Below, piece after piece: positions 51,563-62,198 of a DNA stretch of 64,000 nt. The DNA is taken from positions 16,227,695 through 16,291,694 of the forward strand of contig OU964924.1 of NCBI GenBank assembly GCA_918807975.1, read 5' to 3'. A model generated the notes under the pieces. The model had not been told where the DNA came from. It saw only the letters and a list, made by a program, of their open reading frames with translations, and did not search any database. Source of the stretch: Aplidium turbinatum. Lineage: Eukaryota > Chordata > Ascidiacea > Aplousobranchia > Polyclinidae. A program made the position numbers and the translations under genes. Each line of letters begins with the position of its first letter. Position 1 is the first letter of the stretch.

Positions 51563-53996
51563 CCATAGACATCTTACATATAGATATGCAACTCAGCAAT
51601 CGTGGAATTATCGTCACGGTCGACTGACTTTATGGACACAATCAACAATCAAGGTTGCCAGCTTGGCTAGCGTATCTATGGTAGGCTATTATTGTACGGT
51701 TTGGGCTTGGCGAGTGGTGGCTTATTTGAGCTCCTTTGGAATATTTTGTTTGGCGTATATTTCAAGTTTTCACAGAATACCCTACTATGAAAAATCAAGA
51801 CAATAATCTTTCTTCACGTAGGTTATGCAACTTCTGTTTCGTGATCGTTGGAACTATCATTTAAGCTTTTTTCCAGTGACTCATTAAAGCTTGTTGTAGG
51901 CAGTTTACAAACCTGAGATAGAGGGGCGCCGGAACAATTTTAGGACGAGAGTTTTAGGATGAGATATAGCGATAATGCTGGGCAACTCGTTCGTTTTCCC
52001 GCTATTAGCCATGAAAGTCGAAATGTGAAACAGATGAATAATTGCAATAGCTTGAACAAGAAACAAAAGGTAAATTTCACATTCATAGCATCACAATCTG
52101 CTGCAAAGTATAAAATGTGTCCACGGGATAATTTGTGTGGGCCTACTGTAGGCTATAGGCCCTATAATTTGGCTAAAAGCGAATAGCAGAAGTTGTTAGC
52201 CTATATTGCAAAATTTACAGTAGCTTACATGACCTTAAAAGGGCACCATTGCCCCCCATCCAGAGAAATTTTGAGGGCAGGGGGCATCCTCCCCCCTGCT
52301 GAGACAGCTTCATTAGCATCACGGATCCAACCGCCAAACCAAGACAATTTTAATGTTTGGTACACACCATAACTAGGCTACCAAATGCTATAGCACAGCT
52401 TTCGGTAGCCAGCAGTGACTTTCATTTTGGTAACACTCAGTAGATTAATTGAATAAAACTTCAGCTTGTCCTGGAACTACAGCTCCAAAAAAGGTCTTTA
52501 CCTACTTATCAATGGTTGACAGGCTTGTTGTTAGGCATTGTCGGAAATTTTCAAGCATTTTCAGGGGTTGTCAGGCATTGTAGAGTAGCTACTTTCAGGC
52601 ATTGTCTAGGATTTTCAGGCATTGTCGATCATTATCAGTGGTTGACGGGTTTGTTAGGCATTATAGAACATTTTCAGGCATTGCCAAACATTTTCAGGGG
52701 TTGTCGAGGATTTTCAGGGGTTGTCAGGCATTGTAGAGTAGCTACTTTCAGGCATTGTTGGGAATTTCCAGGCATTGTCTAGGATTTCCAGGCATTGTCG
52801 ATCAATATCAGTGGTTGACAGGTTTGGTAGTCATCATGGAACATTTTCAGGCATTGTCGAAAATTTTCAGGAATTATCGAACATTTTCACGGGTTGTCGA
52901 GCATTTTCAGGGGTCGTCAGGCATTGTCGGTAATTTCAAGGCATTGTCTAGGATTTCCAGGCATTGTCGATGCTAAACAACCCCTGAAAATGTTCGACAG
53001 TGCCTGACAAACCCGTCAACCACTAATAATGATCAACAATGCCTGGAAATCCTAGACAATGCCTGGAAATTCCTAACAATGCCTGAAAGTAGCTACTCTA
53101 CAATGCCTGATAACCCCTGAAAATGCTCGACAATCCCTGAAAATGTTCCATAATGACTACCAAACTTGTCAAACACTGATATTGATCGACAATGCCTGGA
53201 AATCCTAGATAATGCCTAGAAATTCCCAACAATGCCTGAAAGTAGCTACTCTACAATGCCTGACAACCCCTAAAAATGCTCGACAATCCCTGAAAATGTT
53301 CGACAATGCCTGAAAATGTTCCATAATGACTACCAAATCTGTCAAACACTGATATTGATCGACAATGCCTGGAAATCCTAAACAATGCCTGGAAATTCCC
53401 AACAATGCCTGAAAGTAGCTACTCTACAATGCCTGACAACCCCTGAAAATCCTCGACAACCCCTGAATATGTTCGATAATGCCTGAAAATGTTCGACAAT
53501 GCCTCACAAGCCTGTCAACCACTGATAATGATCGACAATGCCTGGAAATCCTGCACAATGCCTAGAAATTCCCAACAATGCCTGAAAGTAGTTAGCCTAC
53601 TCTACAATACCTGAAACCCCTGAAAATGTTCGACAACCCCTGAAAATGCTCCACAACCCCCCAAAAAGCCGACAATGCCTACAATGCCTGACAATGGGTA
53701 TTTAGAGGTAGGCTACCCTCTGTGACTGTGATTTGTTTTCAATCGCCAGAATCTCCATAAAGCAGTCCATGCGGAACGAGAATGTGACGTCATCACAAAC
53801 AATCCATACGTCAACTTGAAAACGAAGAAAGTTTTATTTAAACAAAAACCAAAAAAATATATTAAAAATAAAGTTGGTTTGCTGTGCCAAGTTTGAAGTC
53901 AATGCATACAGCCATAGCTACGCTGTTAGCCTTCAAACATCGTTACGCACCACTGAGTTGCATATCTATATGTAAGATATCTATGGTTTAACTTAA
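51563..53996. mobile_element. CCATAGACATCTTAC element carrying an inverted satellite
   Basis: 2434 bp with ends CCATAGACATCTTACATAT and ATATGTAAGATATCTATGG (imperfect, 35-40 bp), flanked by TTTAA at 51558-51562 and 53997-54001; a 3 bp TTA reading with longer ends is also possible. Its centre is the array at 52510-53712. Confidence 0.75.
52510..53712. repeat. Inverted satellite, AGGCATTGTCGAACATTTTC monomers
   Basis: About 50-60 short units of roughly 20-24 bp built on TTTTCAGG-CATTGTCGA. Up to about 52975 they run one way; from 52976 to 53712 the complementary strand is read (CCTGAAAATG, CGACAATGCC). Higher-order blocks of about 200 bp marked by GTAGAGTAGCTACTTTCAGG recur on both sides. Its open frames (88, 73, 66 codons) are products of the repeat. 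Confidence 0.9.
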
Positions 53997-55471
53997 TGCG
54001 CTTGCAAACTGCCTGGCTGTCGCTTTCGAAAGTCGAAACCTCTGCAGAGAATTGTCGCGGCAGTGAATCGGTTGCTGTGAAAATGAACTTGAAGTCTCGG
54101 CCCGAGGAAACCACTAACCAACGTAACAAGGGCTGGTACAAACCGCACTGCCCACAGTCGCACAAGCGGCATAATCAACACAACAACGGACTCGCGCAAA
54201 CTGCATGGCGCACACACGTCCGTTGCCATAGAAACCCGATCAAAGGCGGGGAATATGCGCATCTTTTGCCTCATCTGCAACACGAAAACAGGCGTATTAC
54301 AGCGAATTGAAACTTGAAAGCTGGTCAGCCATAAGTTGCGATATTGTAGTGAAAAGGGAGCAATGTCAAGTCGAAAAGTTAATCAAACGTCTCTCTGTAA
54401 CTATTTTTCAAGGGTTGTTTACGGATGTCAGCAACTTTTAAATTTATTAAAGGTGACGTGCTGTTGAATTGATGTAAACATGAATGATTTTGCTTTCAAC
54501 AGGTATATTTTCAAGCATATGATCAAGTTAGTATTTCCATTCCATTTACAGTATACCTTTTAGTAAACCTTTTCGTCTCTTGTTTCATGCTAATAAATCT
54601 AGTTCGTTGCTAAACTTTATGTTGCGCTTAGCTTAAAGAGTTGCAGTTCATCAACCGCTAGCCAACGCAGACGCATAGCATGTGTTTTGGTCGAGCTTTG
54701 TTTATAATAATTAACGGTAGGTCGAACGTAGCGATAACTCCGAGTGTGGCAATAAAAGCAATCCTAGTGTGACGACATAATTACGTCATCCATCTGCGTG
54801 ACATTTCGCTGAATTTACGTTGCTGCTGATGAAACACGCTTTCGCCCCCATGGCCAAAAAAATAGTTAGGCGCCTATGATTTTAACTATTCAAAAGTACT
54901 AACTTATAGACAAAAATATTATTTTTTTTGTAACATTTTCTTTGTTTTATTTTTCCTTCATATCTTAAATTTTTCTGAAGGTGATGCAACCTTGCCAAAT
55001 TTCTTTCAACTCAATAACTTACTTCGGTCACAAGCACGTTTTAACGTTTGCGTTTTGTCGCTTCTACCTTTTTCTACACCTTTGCTATGTTGACGTGAAT
55101 TGTTTTTGATATCATGATCAGAAATAAAAACAACTGAACTGACATGACGAATTTTAATTTAATAGTTCAAACATTTTATTTTCATTCCTTTCTGCACGAT
55201 TTCAACGTTTAGCGACGTTAAAACGATGTAAAAACGGCAATTGCAATTAGGCTACGGTACCCGATAATTTCCTTTTAAAAATTTCAAAAACTCGCCGAAT
55301 AGGGCACTCGCCGAAAAAGGCTCTCGCCGAATAGGGAACTCGCCGAATCGGACTAGTCGAATCGGACTCGCCGAATCGGCTCGCCGAAACGGGCCATTCC
55401 GTCTGGCTATAGCCATTTGCAGTGTAACAGCAGTATCTTACAAACAGTACCCTTAATTTATGGTTGAGGTA

Positions 55472-56271
55472 ATGCCTGCAAAGTGCTGTTTATGTGACAG
55501 TGTCGTGACAAAGACGTGTGCTATCTTTTCGCGCTTTCAAACAAAACAAGGTGCTGAGAAGAAATAGTCAAAAGTTTTCTTCAAATGTTCGAAAGTGGGA
55601 TGGGCCATACAAAACTAGTCGTCTATGTTCTCTTCACTTCACTGGAGATAATTTTGTTAACACCACCAACCCGATTTGGATCTTCCCAGCAATGAGTAGC
55701 GTGCTGGAAACTCTAGGTGGTGAGTTTGCCACAAGGGCAAGTCTATGCCTCGCAGCCCAATGAATGTGTATGTTGCCATGAAGTGCCATTGACGAAAGAA
55801 CTTTTGAAGAAAGACAAGAAAGACGCATCTAGTTGTGTTACCAATTTGACCGATTTTGAGGCACACTTACATCTTGCACTTGTGGGTACTTTTTTAATGA
55901 GGAGCAAGAAGAACTGGAGAAAAAACAATAAACCGAAAGGAGAAAACGGAGACCTATCAAAGGAGTAAGGATGTTACATTAGGTTAAAAATACCCTAAAC
56001 GCTAAAGAATGCACACTAAAAGAAGTGATTTTATTTCCTTGCAGGCAGAATCAGTAATTAGTCGCTTACAGGCATGTATTGGAGTGGATACATGTATTGG
56101 AGCGGATACTACAAGGTGATGCTCTGGGAAGTAATAATCGGATTGTGCTGCCGTCATGCATTGTTTGGCGAATCCGAAACAATTTTCCAAGTCCAGATGG
56201 CCATTAAAACGGATTTCAATGCCCAACTGAAGGCACATTATGAGAGAGAACTTTTATTTATTTATGAATAG
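55472..56271 (+). pseudogene. THAP plus P2X7-type zinc domain protein, broken
   Basis: From the ATG at 55472 it reads M-P-A-K-C-C-L-C-D, then, after a frame change near 55545, V-R-K-W-D-G-P-Y-K-T-S-R-L-C-S-L-H-F-T-G-D-N-F: a THAP domain (C2CH). From about 55740: Q-P-N-E-C-V-C-C-H-E-V-P ... S-S-C-V-T-N-L-T-D-F-E-A-H; and at about 56130-56240 R-I-V-L-P-S-C-I-V-W-R-I-R-N-N-F-P-S-P-D-G-H. These motifs resemble the zinc-binding C-terminal domain of P2X7 receptors, which in invertebrates also occurs without a channel. At least two frameshifts and one stop. Lies in CAGGCC element B. Confidence 0.55.
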
Positions 56272-57460
56272 TGATGAATGATGATGAATTAAATATGAAT
56301 GATGATTCGTACGATTTCTTCATTTTTCACTTCAACTATATTATAGGCTTTGTAGGAACGTAGTTACGTATCCAGTACAGTTTTATTAAACTGCAAAAAA
56401 CAATAAATCTTTGAAAAAAGCAACCGCTTGTACCAACTCCGACCAAACTGTGATGCACCAATTACATCTAGAAAGCATTTGTTTTATCCGTCGCTAACGA
56501 CGCCCACCCAGGATGACGTAATACCACCAAAGTCGTCCCAGAGGTGTGAAATATGGAGTTTCGCTAGTGGTGGCGCTGTGAAGCAGTCGTTTGTATAAAT
56601 TTCGCCCTAACCAGTCGAGCTTCGAGGTTAAGATTAAAAAGTTTGCTAAGTATAATTCTGCGCTAAGAAATGCTTAGAAAAGTTACTTGGGTCCAACCTG
56701 TCAGGGCACTTTAACTTCTATTCGAGCAGAAAAACTTTCGATATTTACGTTGCTTCAACAATCGATGACATTGAATCAGCGTAACAAAGAGCATTGTGAC
56801 GTAAGAAGCCACACGACTTCGTTCCGTGCAAGTTAATCAGTTATGCGGCGTATTTAGCAGCTACACGGCGCTTTGGCTTTTCAAGTTCACGTCGTTGGTC
56901 TGATGAAAGCTATTCAAAGTGACTTTGCTGAAATTTTAAAAAGCCTACTAAACCGTAGCTATAGTTCTCAAATGGCGAAGAATTATCAAGATGAAGTGAT
57001 TAAGCAATTAAGCATGACGATTGACGCTAATACTGGTGTGTCCGCCGTGAGACTTGTTTTGTCTGCCGAGATAGCTGCTCAGTTCGGACACGTTTGTCTG
57101 CCGTCAACAAAAACGAATTTCGAGGCCTGTGTGGGGGTTGCAATCGTTGACATTGATCTTGCTGAATGCTGTTTAGAAAGAATAGTTGGTTAGGAGGAGA
57201 GGTTTGCAAGATATTTAAAGCCAACATAAGGGGTCGTCATCCAAAAAAGGTTGGAAACCACTGATATAGATAGATAATAATATAAGGAAGTATGAAGAGG
57301 AGGTGGTCAAAAGTGACGCTAACCTATTGTTGGTTGTATTGAACTTTTTATTTTAACATTGCATGCGATCTTTGTAAATTTTGTTACGCTTTGTTTCACG
57401 TTGTTGTTAAAGAGTTCGTTTTTATGTCATTACCGATACTGCAACCGGTCTGCATTTGGA

Positions 57461-57790
57461 TCATTCCATTATAATTTACCCAATTTGAAAACCCTCATCT
57501 CTCAGATTTTTTTATTTTTGGATATTTTAAAGATATCTTATTTCGTTTTCGAATTATCATGTATTGAAAATTTGCATTTTTGCCACTAGTGGCGCCATTG
57601 TGCACCCTGGTGTTTTGCAAAATTGGCCTCAAATCTACAATTTCTGACTCAAATTTTCTGAAGAAAATGTCTAATGGTATGTTTTTGGTGCCAAGAATTT
57701 CAAAAATGAAGACAAAAACATAAAAAAATGCTTAGTTTTCTGTGTAAGTGGTCTTGAACATCACTTGGGGCACCCAACTTCAAATGCCCT
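57461..57790. mobile_element. Fragment of a palindromic-family end
   Basis: ATCATTCCATTATAATTTAC at 57464 resembles the tips of the 4 bp-TSD palindromic family, and the following 300 bp has the same AT-rich, gene-free character. No opposite end is seen, so it is truncated. Confidence 0.4.
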
Positions 57791-57858
57791 CAATTTGCTC
57801 ATGATTCACCATTTTTTTGTCTGACAGCTGCAATAGACTTATAAATAGCTGATCCCAT

Positions 57859-58636
57859 CGGTACACGACATCTGGGTGGAACCCTCTTGGGCGAGACCAT
57901 GTGGGCGACGGTAGAGAAAGTTTAGCCGTTCGAAACGGTGGTGACCTGACCATGCTGAAGCGGCTCATCGGAGGCTACAGACAGAACTGGGGATGGATCA
58001 TCCACCCCTGTGGAAGTTCATCGATGCTCTTCATTAAATTGAAAAGTTATGTGATGCGGTTTACGAACAAATTTGCGCTGGATACAAACCTCCAGCAAAA
58101 CGAAGAAAATACGAAGAAGCCGATATCCGAATTATGCGCCTCGTTGACCGATTTATTGGCAATGGATAGGATCCACCACAGATTATGTGGGACTTCTTAA
58201 GAGGCCTGCACAAGTCATAATTTTAACGTGGGCACTTAAAATATAATCATTTACTGCAGCAATAGCTACTGATTTGCGTGTGATTAATACAACAAGCTGT
58301 GTCCTCTGCTACTGAACATCAACTGATATTTTTAATCCGAACGCTCTAAACGCCGCGTAGGCGCATCAGCAGTTTATAGAACACATTGTGACTGACAGTC
58401 GTTACATTTAAAGACTGGGTGGGAGGTCTTCATTTGTCTCTTTTCTGAGGGGTTTTTCTTAAGCTTCATGATAAACCGTGACGCCGTAATGAAACTAGAT
58501 AAATTATATACGTCACCACCATTCCGAACGCCTGAACTTTTGCTAGTGTCGCTCACTTTGGCCCTCGGCCACTTCTACACGGCCCGTCACCCACATGGTC
58601 TCTCCCAAGAGGGTTTCGCCCAGATGTCGTGTGCCG
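57859..58636 (+). mobile_element. Mutator-like derivative with transposase tail
   Basis: 778 bp, ends CGGTACACGACATCTGGG and CCCAGATGTCGTGTGCCG, imperfect inverted repeats of about 100 bp, flanked by GATCCCAT (57851-57858) and GATCTCAT (58637-58644), one mismatch. At 58012-58205 one frame reads W-K-F-I-D-A-L-H, stop, then P-P-A-K-R-R-K-Y-E-E-A-D-I-R-I-M-R-L-V and W-D-F-L-R-G-L, like the C-terminus of invertebrate MULE transposases (W-x-F-I-D-A-L-K, R-K-Y, D-Y-L-R-G). Non-autonomous. Confidence 0.7.
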
Positions 58637-58644
58637 GATCTCAT

Positions 58645-59734
58645 TGGGAGTAAAATATCTTTTTAGGATGTTTTTTTACATAATGAGAAAATTTACTTTT
58701 GAGATTGACTCTATTATAGGTATTTTTAAATATATTACCGTATCACTATTACTATTCATTAGGTACTATTAGGTACCTATTATTATTAGTACATATTACC
58801 GTATATGTGTATATCACATCACCCTGAGTGCCAGCTGTTATGCATGCATTGTATTTTATCTTTGATGATTATGATGAGCTTTGATGACAACATATTGCTG
58901 TGCAGAACAAGATAAATGATTATAGTTGAAAATCCCGGTGAATAGTACCAAGCTCACATGAGAATTAACAGAACATTGAGCTAAGTACTGTAGGCCTATA
59001 TACTGCAAAAAACTGAAAAGATCATCATTAAGAAAACCCCAACAGTTATAAATGTATTATTTATTCATAGCAACAATTCAATGAATCTAAAATGTTGTTT
59101 TAAACCTATAAAAAGTGCTTTTTATTACCACTTTTCTCGCTTTTAATTTTACTACATTTTATCTAGTGATTACAATTACTAGGTACATTATAATATAGGT
59201 ACGATTTCTTAGTGCATAAGTGGTGATTTCTTAAAACTCTAATTGAACTTGATTTGATAGATTTTCTAGAAAACTAGCTGCTATTTATAAATATGCATAT
59301 CCTTGGACTGAGAAAATTAAATTGATATGTAGAAAAATGGTATTGGCCGGGATTTCCACGAGATGCTCACAATGCCAGCATTAAATTTTTATTCCAATCA
59401 AAACAAAGTTTTTAACTTGGATGGAGATGAAAGTTTTAGACCTACTGTACCAGTAAAGAAAGTTTGCTCAATGCAATAAGATCTTTACTCTTCAGCTGCC
59501 AAACCATAACTTTAATCTGACTCCTGTTGCAGTACTCGAATAATGTTGTTTGTGATACCCAGCAAATAATGTCTCTTGTTGGCTGGTGGAACGTTGTTCT
59601 GGGGCCATGTGAAGCCATAAATTTGATTCTAACTTTACCAATTTCATTGTTGTTTGACTTGCATCAAATCCGCCTGTGATTGGCATCCATCACAGATATA
59701 TATATAATCTTGAAGCTTTGGTGTGAAGTTTACA
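58645..59734. other. AT-rich intronic sequence, no gene
   Basis: Short repeats of TAGGTACTATTAGGTACC type at about 58740-58800 and otherwise unassigned AT-rich sequence. Confidence 0.5.
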
Positions 59735-60160
59735 GGGTCTGCTACTATTCGGCTAGTCCGATTCGGCTACAGCTCGATTCGGCTAGTCCGATTGGGCTAG
59801 TCCGATTGGGCTAGTTCCCTATTTGGCTACAGTCTTTATCAGTTAGTTCCCTATTCGGCAATTTTTTGAAAATCCAACGATAATCCTTCTGTAATCCGAC
59901 AAAATCCTTCTGTAAATCCAATGATGCCTTCTGTTTATTTAGAGAATTTTGTATTTTATTCCACAATAGGCTATCGTTTCTTTTGCATTCTTGCATTTTA
60001 TCCAGTGTTTACTTTTGAGTGCCTTCCCAGACGGCAAAATCCGTCATTTTTGTTGTCGTTGTTTGTTCAAAATATGTGTATTACATCAAAACAACATTTT
60101 TCATGATTAACAATACAGGTTAATGAGATAAACAGAAGTGTTTTGTTAGCTGTATTTACG
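59735..60160. mobile_element. ATTCGGC-family left end, truncated
   Basis: GGGTCTGCTACTATTCGGCT followed by ATTCGGCTAGTCCG repeats, then the GAATTTTGTATTTTATTCCA phrase and one arm of the CCCAGAC palindrome also found in element 2. No right end in the window. Confidence 0.7.
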
Positions 60161-61296
60161 TAATTGTTCGTTGTGTCGTAGTTTCAACTCGATAAAGTTT
60201 GCTAAAATCGATTTCATGTTTGAAGTCACAAAAAATCTAACAGACGTTTGGATAACTCGTGTAAAGAGAAAAAACGTTCAACCTCGCATTTGCTTTTTCA
60301 CTACCACGCGTTTTGACTTTCAAGTTGCTCCTCACGTGCGGGAAGATAAGCTGTGTGTGACTGTGAGCGTCCGTGCCGTGCGCATCTCAGTAGTAATTCA
60401 CGTTCCAGAGAAAGCCATGCTAACAGCTGCTGTTTTGGGGGCAAGATCTTTCTCCTGATGTTTCACGAGTGTAGATACAAACGATCTGTTTTGGCCTGAT
60501 GCTGCGGGTTGGCTGTGGTAGTAGCGGTCACTCGTCATTTCACATTAGTACTACGGAACTGTGTTTCGAAATCGTGACAAGAGCAACATAGGCTGTTTTT
60601 CGCTTTCGGCATTCTTTAAGTCTGTTTAAATGATTTAAATCTCTTGCGAAGTATTTTTTCTTTGAAACACCACTTGTAGTAGCCATTTTTGTTGCCCCTC
60701 AACCATAAATTTATGGGGGGTGCCGCCCCCCCCCCACGGAAGTCGGCGCGTATGGTCGCATGTTCCACTGAATTCAAAATCTGGTTAGTAAAAAGTCTGA
60801 TGATGAAAATGTTTGTGTTGGCCAGCACAGTAGAGCAGAGTTGGATCAATTTCACAGTTTTCATTTCAATGACATTACAATTATATATACCATTAATTCT
60901 TTTAATTTTATTACAATTACATTGTTCTGAAATTTTTAAATTTCAATTACTTCCAAATGTGATAAAATAATTAGTGTCCCGATCGAACGCAAATGGAAGA
61001 CGCTATACTCAAATTTCACCTTTGTTTGAGATCATCAGTAGTGCATACCTCTGTATCTTGAGCGGTAATCGAACCTCCAACTTAATATTGGGAGTTGTGG
61101 ACGTTTCCGACTTGATTGGGAATCCGTCGTGATTGTATCATGGTGTCCAGTATGCTGTTCTTCACCAAGTCATAAACGTCCACAATTGCATGGCCTTTTC
61201 TGTTATATATTTTTATTTCTGACCATCTCAGCGAAAATAATACACGTCAACATAGCCCCTTGTCTCCGAGTGACTACCCGGTCCCGGGGTTCCACA
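60161..61296. other. Intronic, unassigned
   Basis: A 95-codon frame at 60171-60458 has no known domain. At about 60715 a run of C beside GGGGGGTGCCGCC suggests a MITE end. At about 61211-61255 lies another copy of the TTTATTTCTGACCATC block found at the GALNS 5' flank. Confidence 0.45.
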
Positions 61297-61705
61297 TCAT
61301 CTCGACCAAACATGACCATTCTGACTGTTAAAATGATACTGGACATTAAATTTCTTATTGCTGAACAGTGAACACAAGGTTTGGCAGCGTGCCTGCAATA
61401 CGTTAGAGCAGAATTCTGGCTCTGGAGAGACGTTTCTCAATTGGTATTGGCATTTAGCAACTGTTTCTTCATGTGTTTGAATGGGCTCATCTTCAAATCC
61501 TTCTTGAGAACTGTGAACATGGTTCCATAGGCCATGATCGCCAACTTTGCCAGTTATTGAATGGATGTCTTTGGATTTCTTCACACCTTTTCTCTAGTGG
61601 CTTTATCAATTTTGAAGTTCTTGCGCTTCGAGGGCGACCTTGGTCAGGTCGATTTTTGACATTTCCAGTTTCATTGTGCCTTTTGAGAGTTCTCCAGACC
61701 AACAT
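61297..61705 (-). pseudogene. mariner/Tc1-type transposase N-terminal fragment
   Basis: Minus strand from about 61705 reads V-W-R-T-L-K-R-H-N-E-T-G-N-V-K-N-R-P-D-Q-G-R-P-R-S-A-R-T-S-K-L-I-K, the second helix-turn-helix and GRPR-type linker of mariner-family transposases. Further pieces in other frames continue to about 61297. Frameshifted; the catalytic DDE region is not recognisable. Confidence 0.7.
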
Positions 61706-61752
61706 TCTGTTAAATAAGTTTCTGGGAAGCCGATTGTAGCATCGAATAGACA

Positions 61753-61799
61753 GCGATAGACACGTGTTTCGCCCATGAGGCTGGGCTCATCAGTATCGC
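61753..61799 (-). ncRNA. Hammerhead ribozyme, copy 1
   Basis: Minus strand, 5' to 3': stem I strand GCGATA, box CTGATGA (61787-61793), stem II GCCCA-GCCTCA-TGGGC (61771-61786), GAAA (61767-61770), short stem III CAC/GTG without loop, then U and C at the cleavage site (61760-61759), and stem I strand TATCGC (61753-61758), fully complementary to GCGATA. Every conserved core base is present. The loopless stem III suggests cleavage as a dimer. Confidence 0.8.
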
Positions 61800-62080
61800 A
61801 CCGTATTCTTGCCACTTGGGTAATCGACCGCCGCTTTACCAGTCAGTTTAACTCTTATCCTTGTGGAAAGAAAAGAGCCAACAAAACCAGCAGGTGCCGG
61901 GGGTAGGACATGTGAAGAAGGGGTGTTCTTCCTGGCCATCAGCACAAGGCTGATCACTCGCTAGTACAGCGAGCAGCAGTAACGCTTCGCTAACCAGAAC
62001 GGTGTAGCTTCCACGCTAGCCATAAAGACCTCCAATAAACGATAAGTTTCTGGGCAGCCGATTGTAGCATTGAATAGACA

Positions 62081-62127
62081 GCGATAAACGCGTGTTTCGC
62101 CCATGAGGCTGGGCTCATCAGCATCGC
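62081..62127 (-). ncRNA. Hammerhead ribozyme, copy 2
   Basis: Same layout as copy 1: CTGATGA (62115-62121), identical stem II, GAAA (62095-62098), TATCGC at 62081-62086 facing GCGATG (one G-U pair). Differences: stem III has one C-A mismatch, and the base before the cleavage point is U instead of C, so it should be weaker. Confidence 0.7.
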
Positions 62128-62198
62128 ACCGTATTCTTGCCACTTGGGTAATCGACCGCCGCTTTACCAGTCAGTTTAACTCTTATCCTTGTGGAAAG

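Larger units (their letters stand above)
51184..54878. mobile_element. CATAGGCGCCTAA element (8 bp TSD)
   Basis: 3695 bp with ends CATAGGCGCCTAAGC and TTAGGCGCCTATG, flanked by ATTTTAAC at 51176-51183 and 54879-54886. Apart from the nested element at 51563 no transposase is recognised. The open frames at 53993-54310 are antisense pairs without known domains. Confidence 0.85.
49901..55401. mobile_element. ATTCGGC-family element 3, nested
   Basis: Left end GGGTCTGCTACTATTCGGCG, right end CGCCGAAACGGGCCATTCCG. Its sub-ends (50020-51180 and 54880-55290) are inverted copies like those of element 1. No matching duplication is seen; the left flank (49664-49900) is itself an inverted repeat, so a rearrangement is likely. 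Two further elements, 51184 and 51563, lie inside. Confidence 0.75.
49157..57129. mobile_element. CAGGCC-family element B (6 bp TSD)
   Basis: Ends CAGGCATCGAAATTTACGG and GAATTTCGAGGCCTG, flanked by TGTGGG at 49151-49156 and 57130-57135. Same subfamily as element A, in opposite orientation, with GGCGGACA/TGTCCGCC words at both ends. It encloses ATTCGGC element 3 and, to the right of that, the THAP/P2X7-like coding remnant, which may be its own gene. Confidence 0.8.
48931..57263. mobile_element. hAT element swollen to 8.3 kb by nested insertions
   Basis: Ends TAGTGGTTCTCAACTT (first base T where C is usual) and GGTTGGAAACCACTG, flanked by ATATAGAT at 48923-48930 and 57264-57271. Its own sequence is only about 180 bp; the rest is two insertions, 48947-49122 and 49157-57129, the latter itself nested. 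It begins 203 bp after GALNS exon 8. Confidence 0.85.
61714..62198 (-). repeat. Retrozyme-like tandem repeat, 328 bp period, 1.5 copies
   Basis: A 157 bp segment (61714-61870) recurs at 62042-62198 at about 95 percent identity, so the period is 328 bp and about one and a half units are present. Each copy of the segment carries a hammerhead ribozyme on the minus strand. Short tandem repeats of 170-400 bp with hammerheads are described in animals as retrozymes, giving circular RNAs. No protein gene. Confidence 0.65.

Noticed and set aside
52516-53405. Open frames of 88, 73 and 66 codons
   Set aside because: They are translations of the short satellite unit and share the same repeated peptide.
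53993-54310. Overlapping open frames on both strands in a GC-richer stretch
   Set aside because: Antisense partners with no domain, lying inside a TIR-bounded element; GC-rich sequence alone explains the openness.
51184-54878. piggyBac assignment from TTTAA at the inner element
   Set aside because: The outer element has an 8 bp duplication and the inner one a 5 bp or 3 bp reading; ends do not start CCC and no piggyBac protein is present.
49157-57129. P2X7 receptor gene
   Set aside because: Only the cytosolic zinc-type motifs are present, with a THAP start and no transmembrane or channel sequence.
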